DNA of 8,722 nucleotides, from contig CACZRY010000203.1 of the NCBI GenBank assembly GCA_902783745.1, forward strand, positions 1 to 8,722, given 5' to 3'. The stretch is from an uncultured Erysipelotrichaceae bacterium (GTDB lineage: Bacteria > Bacillota_I > Bacilli_A > Acholeplasmatales > Anaeroplasmataceae). The notes under the pieces were generated by a model. That model worked only from the letters and a program-made list of their open reading frames with translations. It made no database searches and was not told the DNA's origin. Numbering within the stretch: position 1 is the stretch's first letter; every line of letters begins with the position of its first letter. The position numbers and the translations under genes were made by a program. Below are positions 1 through 5,990 of the stretch, in pieces.

Positions 1-32
1 GCTGCACCTGTTACTAAATATAATTCTTCCAT
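1..32 (-). CDS. Partial gene: N-terminus of a probable NAD-dependent epimerase/SDR
   Basis: Only the first ten codons and two further bases are in the window; the gene continues past the left edge. The visible peptide is MEELYLVTGA, probably followed by another Ala. A short beta strand running straight into V-T-G-A is the usual opening of the Rossmann glycine-rich loop (TGxxGxxG) in NAD-dependent epimerases/dehydratases and short-chain dehydrogenases. The start is supported by an AAAGTGAGG ribosome binding site whose AGG ends 8 nt before the ATG. An upstream ATG at 50-52 is out of frame and overlaps this site. A perfect TATAAT lies at 63-68, so the gene probably has its own promoter after the Nudix terminator. 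The start codon is well supported; the family is inferred from very few residues. Confidence 0.55.
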   Translation of the reverse strand, partial: MEELYLVTGA

Positions 33-62
33 AATAATTTCCTCACTTTCATTTACAGCCTC

Positions 63-90
63 ATTATAGAATTCAAATATTAAAGAAAAA
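63..90 (-). promoter_or_regulatory. Putative promoter of the left-edge gene
   Basis: On the minus strand a perfect -10 hexamer TATAAT occupies 68-63, about 30 nt before the ATG at 32. The best -35 candidate at 16-nt spacing is TTTTTC (90-85), which is a poor match. It sits between the Nudix terminator and the partial gene, where a promoter is expected. The -10 is convincing and the -35 is not. Confidence 0.4.
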
Positions 91-118
91 TTAATAATAT
101 GTTAAAGTTTTGTAAAAG

Positions 119-151
119 TTAAAAAAGACCAGATTTAATTTTATCTGATCT
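119..151 (-). terminator. Rho-independent terminator after the Nudix gene
   Basis: On the minus strand the arms GATCAGAT (150-143) and ATCTGGTC (134-127) pair fully if one U-G wobble is allowed, with an 8-nt loop. The hairpin is followed directly by TTTTTT (126-121). It lies about 50 nt after the Nudix stop codon and before the TATAAT of the next gene, so it separates the two transcription units. Confidence 0.8.
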
Positions 152-200
152 ATCGTATTAATTGTATTTTTAAAAGCTAAAACTATTTATATATATTAAT

Positions 201-719
201 CTAATTAAAATAACCATCATTAATTAATAATTCTAAGACTTTAGCTTCACGTTCTATCATATCTAAATCTTTAGGTCCATGATCTTTGTTTCTATTTATA
301 TTAATAACAACTTTAGGATCTATAAGCTCTAAAGTGAATTTCTCATAATCTTCATAATCATCTAATTGTTGTTCTATTTTTGTATCTTTAACATCACAAA
401 AATAATAATAATTCTCTTGAATAAATTTAGAATAGGAAGGATCTTTTGCTTTTTTAATTCTATTTACATATCCATATTCTTTTATAGAATCTTTAATTAC
501 TATAAGTCCAGCTTCTTCTTTAGTTTCTCTTATTAATGCATCTATATTAGATTCATCTTTTTCTATTCCACCACCAGGGAATTTATAATAATCATAAACT
601 AAGCTATGTACCATATATATTTTTTTATCTTTAATAATAATTGCTCTAGCAGATGGTCTTATAAAAGCTTTACCATCATTATCATAATTCTTTTTATCCA
701 TTTCAAATAATAATTTCAT
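201..719 (-). CDS. Nudix hydrolase (MutT-like), substrate unknown
   Basis: A Nudix-superfamily protein of 172 residues. The Nudix box is complete at residues 50-72 (G-x5-E-x7-RE-x-x-EE-x-G-L), with the metal-binding glutamates at 68 and 69. The only departure is Thr where a bulky hydrophobic residue is usual just after RE. A PGGG turn precedes the box, and the preceding RPSARAIII strand is typical of MutT-like enzymes. The family hydrolyses nucleoside diphosphates linked to another moiety using Mg2+; the substrate cannot be told from sequence. No signal peptide or membrane segment is seen, so it is probably cytosolic. I chose ATG at 719 over GTG at 728: it has an AAAGTG site 5 nt upstream and gives a more usual MKLLFEMD opening. 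The gene is monocistronic, between terminators at 771-809 and 119-151. Confidence 0.87.
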   Translation of the reverse strand: MKLLFEMDKKNYDNDGKAFIRPSARAIIIKDKKIYMVHSLVYDYYKFPGGGIEKDESNIDALIRETKEEAGLIVIKDSIKEYGYVNRIKKAKDPSYSKFIQENYYYFCDVKDTKIEQQLDDYEDYEKFTLELIDPKVVININRNKDHGPKDLDMIEREAKVLELLINDGYFN

Positions 720-743
720 ATTTTTCACTTTACTTTCTTAGCT

Positions 744-773
744 ATTTTAATATTATTATATATAATAAAACAA
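744..773 (-). promoter_or_regulatory. Putative Nudix promoter
   Basis: Minus-strand TTGTTT (773-768) and TAAAAT (749-744) are spaced by 18 nt, giving a leader of about 18 nt to the ATG at 719. A perfect TATAAT also lies at 760-755 but has no -35 match at the right distance. The region is almost pure A/T, so chance matches are likely. A promoter is needed here because a terminator lies just upstream. Confidence 0.3.
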
Positions 774-809
774 AAAAATCCCACAAGCATTTAAATTTGC
801 TTATGGGAT
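771..809 (-). terminator. Rho-independent terminator of the isomerase/membrane-protein operon
   Basis: Minus-strand arms at 809-798 and 789-778 pair over 12 bp (core TCCCATAAGC with GCTTGTGGGA, one U-G wobble) around an 8-nt loop. They are followed by an unbroken run of T at 778-772. The hairpin begins 9 nt after the TAA of the 151-residue membrane protein. This is the clearest terminator in the window. Confidence 0.9.
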
Positions 810-817
810 AATTCATT

Positions 818-1273
818 TTATTTTGTAATATAATTACTTAAATTAGATTCATCTAAGAATGTATCAAGATCTTCTTTTTTTGCAAATAATAATACTGCAT
901 TCTTATTTGCTTTTATCTTAAGCTTATATACAAATAATCTTTTATTTGTAGTAATAGATTTAATTTCATCATAATTAATTTCTTTTTCTTTTCCGATTGG
1001 AAATGATGCAATTATAATCTTATCACCTTTCTTTATATAATAGAAAAGCTTTTTTATTATTGCACCAAAAATTAATAATAATAAAAACCATATCACATTT
1101 AATAAAATAAATGTAATTATTAAAGATAATACATGCTCTTCCTTAAATCCTCTAACAATTAAAGATATTAACAATAATATCATTAATATTAATGTTACAG
1201 GTAACATAGGAAGCACTAAATATGATAACGCAAATCTATATATAAAGCTTCCTTTATTTTTAACTGGATTCAT
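818..1273 (-). CDS. Small two-helix membrane protein with PH-like C-terminal domain
   Basis: I do not recognise this 151-residue protein as a named family member. Two long hydrophobic helices are clear at about residues 14-40 and 48-74, joined by a short charged loop (RGFKEEH). The second helix is followed by a basic segment (KKLFYYIKKGDK) and a soluble tail at about 82-151. The tail is a series of short beta strands (KIIIASF, LKIKANKNAVLLF) ending in an acidic helix with EDLDTFLDE. This plan, two helices then a small strand-rich domain ending in a helix, resembles bacterial PH-domain (YdbT/YcxB-like) membrane proteins; that is inference from layout. Its ATG lies 1 nt after the stop of the isomerase gene (TAATATG) and has only a weak AAAG site, so it is probably translated by coupling. 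A terminator follows. Function unknown; the link to the isomerase may be only transcriptional. Confidence 0.8.
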   Translation of the reverse strand: MNPVKNKGSFIYRFALSYLVLPMLPVTLILMILLLISLIVRGFKEEHVLSLIITFILLNVIWFLLLLIFGAIIKKLFYYIKKGDKIIIASFPIGKEKEINYDEIKSITTNKRLFVYKLKIKANKNAVLLFAKKEDLDTFLDESNLSNYITK

Positions 1274-1274
1274 A

Positions 1275-1910
1275 TTACTTTAATAAATTCTTGAAATAGT
1301 TAATTAAAGCTTCATCCTTAGCATTCTTGAAGAATAAATCACGGAATGTAGGACGATCTACTGTTTCTAATAAGAAATCCTTATCAATGTCATTTAAGAT
1401 ATCAATTAATGGACGATATGTCTTTTCCTTAATACCATCTAAGATTTTCTTATTTCTTTGTTCAGGAATAACTCTTTCCTTTGGATATCCTCCACCAAAT
1501 GGAGCCTTGAATAATTGTTCAAATACATTTTCTAAGTTTAATTCAGCACCCCAACCGAATCCCTTTGCGAAAGGCATTGCGATTGCGTTACCTGCGTTAA
1601 TTTGTGTAAATAGATATGCATCTGATGGTTCAACAACATAACCACATAATACGTTAGGGAATGAGTTTAATGCTAATAATGCACCCTCACCTGTACCACA
1701 TCCTGTTACAACAAAATCACATGCACCGCTTGTTAATAAAATAGATGCTAAAAGACCATTTTGTACATATGTTAAAGACTTATCTTCTGCATTCTTCATA
1801 CCATAATTAAAAACCTCATGGCCATGCTTTTTTGCAACCATAGATAAAGTGTTATAAATTATTTCATTTTTACCTGCTTGTGAATTTTCATTAATTAATG
1901 CAATTTTCAT
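1275..1910 (-). CDS. RpiB/LacA/LacB-family sugar isomerase, DhuI-like
   Basis: A 211-residue sugar-(phosphate) isomerase of the RpiB/LacAB fold. The N-terminal 150 residues carry the family signature TGCGTGEG at 69-76, whose Cys71 matches the catalytic Cys in the CGTG loop of RpiB. NAGNAIAMPFAKGFGWGAE (105-123) corresponds to the second active-site segment. Classical RpiB is about 150 residues; this one has an extra C-terminal part of about 60 residues starting at GGGYPKERVIPEQRN. From memory, the long form with this opening (MKIALINENSQA) and this GYP-ERVIPEQRN region matches the streptococcal isomerase DhuI, which isomerises the unsaturated uronate product of glycosaminoglycan breakdown. 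I could not run an alignment. No dehydrogenase, kinase or KDPG aldolase partner is in the window. A perfect AAAGGAG site lies 8 nt before the ATG. The next gene starts 1 nt after the stop. Confidence 0.87.
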   Translation of the reverse strand: MKIALINENSQAGKNEIIYNTLSMVAKKHGHEVFNYGMKNAEDKSLTYVQNGLLASILLTSGACDFVVTGCGTGEGALLALNSFPNVLCGYVVEPSDAYLFTQINAGNAIAMPFAKGFGWGAELNLENVFEQLFKAPFGGGYPKERVIPEQRNKKILDGIKEKTYRPLIDILNDIDKDFLLETVDRPTFRDLFFKNAKDEALINYFKNLLK

Positions 1911-1945
1911 TTTTAAATCTCCTTTAATATTTTTTATACATTAAT

Positions 1946-1974
1946 ATAATACCAATTTTTATTAAAAATATAAA
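1946..1974 (-). promoter_or_regulatory. Putative extended -10 promoter of the isomerase operon
   Basis: Minus-strand TGGTATTAT (1954-1946) is an extended -10 element (TGn plus a 5/6 hexamer). A TTTATA at 1974-1969 stands at 17-nt spacing. Predicted transcription would start near 1939, leaving a leader of about 29 nt that contains the AAAGGAG site. The upstream aldolase has its own terminator, so a separate promoter here is expected. Confidence 0.45.
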
Positions 1975-1980
1975 TAGTAA

Positions 1981-2010
1981 TTATTAAAACAAGAGGGCAT
2001 GTGCCCTCTT
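1981..2010 (-). terminator. Rho-independent terminator of the aldolase gene
   Basis: A perfect GC-rich hairpin: minus-strand AAGAGGGC (2010-2003) pairs with GCCCTCTT (1998-1991) around a 4-nt loop. It is followed by GTTTTAATAA, a slightly broken T tract. It starts 7 nt after the aldolase stop codon. Confidence 0.85.
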
Positions 2011-2017
2011 ATTAAAA

Positions 2018-2887
2018 TTATTCTGCTTTACCAACAGAGCCAAACATTTCCATTTTAATCTTAACGATTTCTTTAATACCTAAGAAGCCTGGCTTTAAAA
2101 CATTTCTTGGGTCATAGCCCTTCTTTTCTTTATCCTTACCAGCTTCAAAATATTTTCTTGTAGCTTCTGTGAAATATTGCTGACATTCAGTATTTACATT
2201 AACCTTGCAAACACCAAGTGAAATAGCCTTCTTAACCTGTTCTTCAGGAATACCTGTACCACCATGTAATACTAATGGCTTATCCCCTACAATATCTTTA
2301 ATCTTTTTTAAAGTGTCAAAATCTAATCCTTGCCAATTTGCTGGATATGGTCCATGGATATTTCCAATACCAGCCGCAAGCATATCAATTCCTAAATCTG
2401 CAATAATTTTACATTCCTTAGGATCTGCAACCTCTCCTCTACCTTTAACGCCATCTTCTTCTCCACCGATTGCGCCAACCTCTGCTTCAACAGTAACTCC
2501 CTTTGAATGTGCTAATGAAACAATTTCTTTAGTTTTTTTAATGTTTTCATCAAATGGCAAATGAGAGCCATCAAACATAACTGATGTATATCCAGCTTCA
2601 ATACAAGCCTTTGCACCTTCATAAGTTCCATGATCTAGATGTAGGGCAACAGGTACTGTAATTCCCATATCCTTAATCATAGCCTTAACCATAGCTGCAA
2701 CAGTATTATATCCTGTCATATACTTATTAGCTCCCTCAGATACTTCAACAATTACAGGTGATTTTAATTCCTGTGCTGTTTCTAAGATTGCCTTTGTCCA
2801 TTCCAAATTATTAATATTAAAAGCACCTACCGCATAATGTCCTTTTTGGGCCTGTGCCATCATGTCTTTTACGTTCACTAATCCCAT
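2018..2887 (-). CDS. fba: Class II fructose-1,6-bisphosphate aldolase
   Basis: A zinc-dependent class II aldolase of 289 residues, close to the usual length of the Gram-positive FbaA type. It splits fructose-1,6-bisphosphate into dihydroxyacetone phosphate and glyceraldehyde-3-phosphate in glycolysis, and the reverse in gluconeogenesis, in the cytosol. Visible signatures are LHLDHG at 82-87 (catalytic Asp85, zinc-ligand His86), EAEVGAIGG at 134-142, IHGPYP at 177-182 (zinc-ligand His178), LHGGTGIP at 207-214 (zinc-ligand His208 and the phosphate-binding Gly loop), and VNVNTE at 229-234. A consensus AGGAGG site lies 7 nt before the ATG, a near-ideal promoter lies at 2928-2956, and a terminator follows, all consistent with high expression. 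The codons look less AT-biased than those of dnaE or the Ig-like gene. Tagatose-bisphosphate aldolase is a close relative that sequence alone does not fully exclude, but no tagatose pathway gene is nearby. Confidence 0.95.
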   Translation of the reverse strand: MGLVNVKDMMAQAQKGHYAVGAFNINNLEWTKAILETAQELKSPVIVEVSEGANKYMTGYNTVAAMVKAMIKDMGITVPVALHLDHGTYEGAKACIEAGYTSVMFDGSHLPFDENIKKTKEIVSLAHSKGVTVEAEVGAIGGEEDGVKGRGEVADPKECKIIADLGIDMLAAGIGNIHGPYPANWQGLDFDTLKKIKDIVGDKPLVLHGGTGIPEEQVKKAISLGVCKVNVNTECQQYFTEATRKYFEAGKDKEKKGYDPRNVLKPGFLGIKEIVKIKMEMFGSVGKAE

Positions 2888-2894
2888 ATTATAA

Positions 2895-2956
2895 CCTCCT
2901 CATGAAACGAAATACTCTATAATTTATATTATAAAGTAATTTTCACTTATTTTCAA
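2895..2956 (-). promoter_or_regulatory. Strong aldolase promoter and ribosome binding site
   Basis: Minus-strand TTGAAA (2956-2951), a 17-nt spacer and a perfect TATAAT (2933-2928) form a near-consensus housekeeping promoter. Transcription would begin near 2921, and the AGGAGG site at 2900-2895 stands 7 nt before the ATG at 2887. The promoter occupies the short gap after the dnaE stop (2966), where I find no terminator, so dnaE transcripts may also run into the aldolase gene. Confidence 0.8.
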
Positions 2957-2965
2957 TAGAATAGG

Positions 2966-5908
2966 CTAGTTTTGAAACTTAGGAATTGTAATTATATTAT
3001 TAATATTAAATGAATCAAGACCCCTATTATCTTTTGTAAGCCTACCATCTATTATATATAATCTTTCACTTTCAAGCTTTATATTAATTGATGATAAAGT
3101 TTTAGGGAATATTACAGCCTTATAAATAATATCTGGTAATATTAAATCTAATACAACCATATTCTCATTATTCTTTGTTCTTATTGATTTAATCCTATTA
3201 AAATAACCAATTATTTTTACCTGCTTATTATATAAAACATCATTATAATTATTACATCTATAAATCTTTAAAAGCTTATCGATACCATTAAATATATCAT
3301 ATTCTAAATTAAATCCTAAATACTTTAATTCATTTTCTCTTAATGTATCAAAATCAAACTCAGTTGTATCATCTACTGAAACATTAATATATTTCATCAT
3401 TATAGAATCATCATTATTAGATCTATAAATCATTCTCTTTTTAGTCATACCAAATATATCAAGTGCACCTGAATATATTAAAGAAACTATATTTGAATCT
3501 GATAAAAAATGACATCTACTTTTAAAATCATCATAACTTTTAAAAATACCATTTTTATTTCTTTCTTCTATAATGTTTGTTGCTTGATTTAAGCCAATAG
3601 AAAAAACACAAACTAAAGGCATAAATAATCTATTAGCTTCATAAACATATTTAATATCTGAAACATTAACATTAGGCTTTAATGTAATTAATCCATGCAT
3701 TCTTGCATATTTAATATATGATTCTGTTGATTTTTTATTATTAACTACATTATTTAAAATAACAGACATAAATGTATTTAAATGATTACATTTTAAATAA
3801 GCCATTTGATATGAAAATAATGCATATGCAACTGAATGTGATTTATTAAATCCATAGGATGCAAATTTATAAATCATATCATATATTTCTTCTGCAATTT
3901 CATTACTATACCCCTTCTTTATTGCACCTGCAATAAAATTAGGCTTTTCTTCTTTAAGCTTATCTTCTTTCTTTTTAGATATTGCTCTTCTTAAATTATC
4001 TGCATCTGCAAAGCTATATCCTGCAAATTTCTCTGCAATCTGCATAATTTGCTCCTGATATACTATAATTCCATATGTATCAGCTAAAATAGGCTTTAAA
4101 TCAGGATGAATATATGTAAAGCTTTTACCATGTGAACGAGCAATATAATCATCAATAAATTGCATAGGTCCTGGTCTATATAAGGCAATTAAGGCAACCA
4201 AATCCATAAATCTTTTTGGCTTAAGTTTCATACAGCAATTAGTAATACCTTGTGATTCAAATTGGAAAATACCTAAAGTATCTCCTTTTGAAAACATATC
4301 ATAAACCTTTTTATCATCAAGTGGAATATCTCTTAAATCATTTAATGTATAATTTAGCATATCCATCATATCTTTAATCATAGTAAGATTAGATATACCT
4401 AAAAAATCCATTTTTAATAATCCAATTTGTTCTAAGTCTACTGCTTCAAATAAAGATTGATATAATCCATTTAATCCTTCCCCTAAAGGAATTAGATTAT
4501 TTAATTCCTTATCAGACATTATAATACCTGCAGCATGTGTAGTCACATGATGAGGAAGTCCCTCTATTCCTCTTAATACATATAAAAATGAATATATTAA
4601 TTTATCATCCTTATATAAATTTAAAAGCTCATCATATCCACGATTCAAAAGCATATCTAGTATTTTATCTACTCTTTCCTGACTTAACTTAAAAATCTTA
4701 GATAATTCTTTAATAGAGCTTTTTTGTTGGAATCTAGAATATGCAGATATATAACAGATATGATCAAGTCCATATATATCTTTTACATGTTCTATTACTA
4801 AATCACGCTTATTATCAGGGAAATCTGTATCTATATCTGGCATTGTAACACGACTAGGATTTAAAAATCTTTCGAAAAATAGATTATATTTAATAGGATC
4901 TATTTCTGTAATACCTAGGCAATATGTTGCTAAAGAACCTGCAGCACTACCTCTTCCTGGTCCAACTAAAATATCATTCTTCTTAGAATATAAGATAAAA
5001 TCCCATACAATTAAGAAATAATCATTATAACCCATCTTATCAATTATAGATAATTCATAATTTAGTCTATCTATATATTTCTTATTATAAAGTCCTCTTC
5101 TTTCAAGTCCCTTATAACATAGTGCCTCTAAATATTCCTTACTAGATACTCCCTTAGTATCTTTATATTTTGGAAGTAATATTTTATCCTTATAAATATC
5201 TAAATTTATCAAATTAATAAAATTATCAATTCTTATATCATCTTTTGGATTATCAAGCATTGAATAGTCATCAAAATCATCAATTACTTTTTCTTCACCA
5301 TCAATTAATCTAAGACTTCTATAAACTATTTCATCACTTGGCTTTAAATATAATGATTCATGTATTGGTAAAATATTAAAACCCTTATTAGTCATATATT
5401 CTTCAAATTCCATAACTTCATTAATTAATCTAATTCTATTTGTATATGAAATACCAAAATATGTATTATTTGATGATATGTTATTACAATATTCATCTAA
5501 CATATTAAAATCTCTTGTTTGAAATAATCTTTCTATATAAGAATCAAAATAAACAAAAACATATAATAAGTCAGGATCTCCTAAAACATCAGATAGGCTA
5601 TTAATATTTTCTATATTAACTCTTTTCCCAATATTTAAAAGCTTAATATATCCTTTATTATTCTTTGCATATATTAAAACCTTAGAAATAGAATTATCAA
5701 TATCTAAATATGAATATTCGATACCTATTACTGGCTTAATATTATTTGATATACACTTCTTATAAAACTTGTATGACGCATACATTTTTGGGTCAGTAAT
5801 AGTTAAAAAGTCATAAGAATGTGACACTGCGAAATCTATATACGAATCTAGATGGATAGCATTCTTAAGCATATCATATTCAGTTTTACCATATATGAAT
5901 CCTCGCAT
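2966..5908 (-). CDS. dnaE: DNA polymerase III alpha subunit, DnaE type
   Basis: A C-family replicative polymerase of 980 residues that extends primers at the fork. In Firmicutes DnaE normally works beside PolC, which is not in this window. Order: degenerate PHP domain (about 1-190); palm with GPGRGSAAGS (316-325), PDIDTDF (357-363, two catalytic Asp) and KMDFLG (third catalytic Asp501); HHVTTHAAG (453-461); YRPGPM (577-582); NLRRAISKKK and YGFNKSHSVAYA in the fingers/beta-binding region (about 630-696); helix-hairpin-helix part (about 762-815); OB fold near the end (about 897-975). It stops right after the OB fold, lacking the tau-binding tail of E. coli DnaE, and is shorter than B. subtilis DnaE (about 1115). 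The PHP metal motifs are gone: GFIYGKTEY replaces an HxHxxY-type start and ITDPK replaces LTDHG. I chose ATG at 5908 because AAAGGAG lies 7 nt upstream; an in-frame start at 5959 would translate a terminator. Confidence 0.95.
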   Translation of the reverse strand: MRGFIYGKTEYDMLKNAIHLDSYIDFAVSHSYDFLTITDPKMYASYKFYKKCISNNIKPVIGIEYSYLDIDNSISKVLIYAKNNKGYIKLLNIGKRVNIENINSLSDVLGDPDLLYVFVYFDSYIERLFQTRDFNMLDEYCNNISSNNTYFGISYTNRIRLINEVMEFEEYMTNKGFNILPIHESLYLKPSDEIVYRSLRLIDGEEKVIDDFDDYSMLDNPKDDIRIDNFINLINLDIYKDKILLPKYKDTKGVSSKEYLEALCYKGLERRGLYNKKYIDRLNYELSIIDKMGYNDYFLIVWDFILYSKKNDILVGPGRGSAAGSLATYCLGITEIDPIKYNLFFERFLNPSRVTMPDIDTDFPDNKRDLVIEHVKDIYGLDHICYISAYSRFQQKSSIKELSKIFKLSQERVDKILDMLLNRGYDELLNLYKDDKLIYSFLYVLRGIEGLPHHVTTHAAGIIMSDKELNNLIPLGEGLNGLYQSLFEAVDLEQIGLLKMDFLGISNLTMIKDMMDMLNYTLNDLRDIPLDDKKVYDMFSKGDTLGIFQFESQGITNCCMKLKPKRFMDLVALIALYRPGPMQFIDDYIARSHGKSFTYIHPDLKPILADTYGIIVYQEQIMQIAEKFAGYSFADADNLRRAISKKKEDKLKEEKPNFIAGAIKKGYSNEIAEEIYDMIYKFASYGFNKSHSVAYALFSYQMAYLKCNHLNTFMSVILNNVVNNKKSTESYIKYARMHGLITLKPNVNVSDIKYVYEANRLFMPLVCVFSIGLNQATNIIEERNKNGIFKSYDDFKSRCHFLSDSNIVSLIYSGALDIFGMTKKRMIYRSNNDDSIMMKYINVSVDDTTEFDFDTLRENELKYLGFNLEYDIFNGIDKLLKIYRCNNYNDVLYNKQVKIIGYFNRIKSIRTKNNENMVVLDLILPDIIYKAVIFPKTLSSINIKLESERLYIIDGRLTKDNRGLDSFNINNIITIPKFQN

Positions 5909-5915
5909 AATATTA

Positions 5916-5922
5916 CTCCTTT
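5916..5922 (-). promoter_or_regulatory. Ribosome binding site that fixes the dnaE start
   Basis: Minus-strand AAAGGAG (5922-5916) is a strong Shine-Dalgarno sequence 7 nt before ATG 5908. The alternative in-frame start at 5959 has no such site and lies inside a hairpin, so this site decides the start. Confidence 0.85.
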
Positions 5923-5923
5923 T

Positions 5924-5956
5924 AAATAAAGAAAGCCCCCAAATTGATTTGAGGGT
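5924..5956 (-). terminator. Hairpin terminator after the Ig-like gene, inside the dnaE leader
   Basis: Minus-strand CCCTCAAAT (5955-5947) pairs with ATTTGGGGG (5944-5936) with one U-G wobble and a very tight loop. It is followed by GCTTTCTTTATTT, a T-rich but interrupted tail. It lies about 27 nt after the stop of the Ig-like gene and only about 15 nt before the dnaE ribosome binding site. It could end the regulator/Ig operon, act as an attenuator for dnaE, or both. Confidence 0.65.
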
Positions 5957-5962
5957 CAAATC

Positions 5963-5990
5963 ATCTATAAATATTATATCATTTATAGAT
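5963..5990 (-). repeat. Perfect 10-bp inverted repeat flanking an extended -10 element
   Basis: The arms ATCTATAAAT (5963-5972) and ATTTATAGAT (5981-5990) are perfect reverse complements separated by 8 nt. The spacer holds minus-strand TATAAT (5978-5973), preceded by TGA, giving a perfect extended -10 (TGATATAAT). The right arm overlaps the last codons and stop of the Ig-like gene. It may be an operator over a dnaE promoter or an AU-rich hairpin at an mRNA 3' end. The 10-mer itself also occurs twice inside dnaE as Ile-Tyr-Arg codons, so only the paired arrangement is notable. Confidence 0.6.
5973..5981 (-). promoter_or_regulatory. Putative extended -10 promoter for dnaE
   Basis: Minus-strand TGATATAAT (5981-5973) is a perfect extended -10 hexamer; the -35 position (TACAAA at 17 nt) is poor, as is common with extended -10 promoters. 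Predicted initiation near 5966 would put the terminator hairpin in the first 30 nt of the dnaE mRNA. No other promoter candidate fits between the terminator and the dnaE start. Confidence 0.45.

Noticed and set aside
1327..1641. Plus-strand open frame of 104 codons
   Set aside because: It lies wholly inside the well-supported isomerase gene on the other strand, has no ribosome binding site and encodes no recognisable motif; it is an antisense shadow.
2205..2564. Plus-strand open frame of 119 codons
   Set aside because: It lies inside the aldolase gene, is Pro/Ser-rich in the way antisense frames of conserved genes often are, and lacks a start signal.
2966..2979. Small palindrome AGTTT-TG-AAACT at the dnaE end as a terminator
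   Set aside because: The stem is 5 bp of mostly A/T with a 2-nt loop and no T tract; it is too weak to call.
3421..3430. Copies of ATCTATAAAT inside dnaE (also 3256-3265)
   Set aside because: They encode Ile-Tyr-Arg in frame and are unpaired, so they look like codon usage and not extra operator sites.
5954..5959. Minus-strand TTGACC as a -35 element for dnaE
   Set aside because: No -10-like hexamer lies 16-18 nt downstream, and the word is mostly part of the terminator stem.
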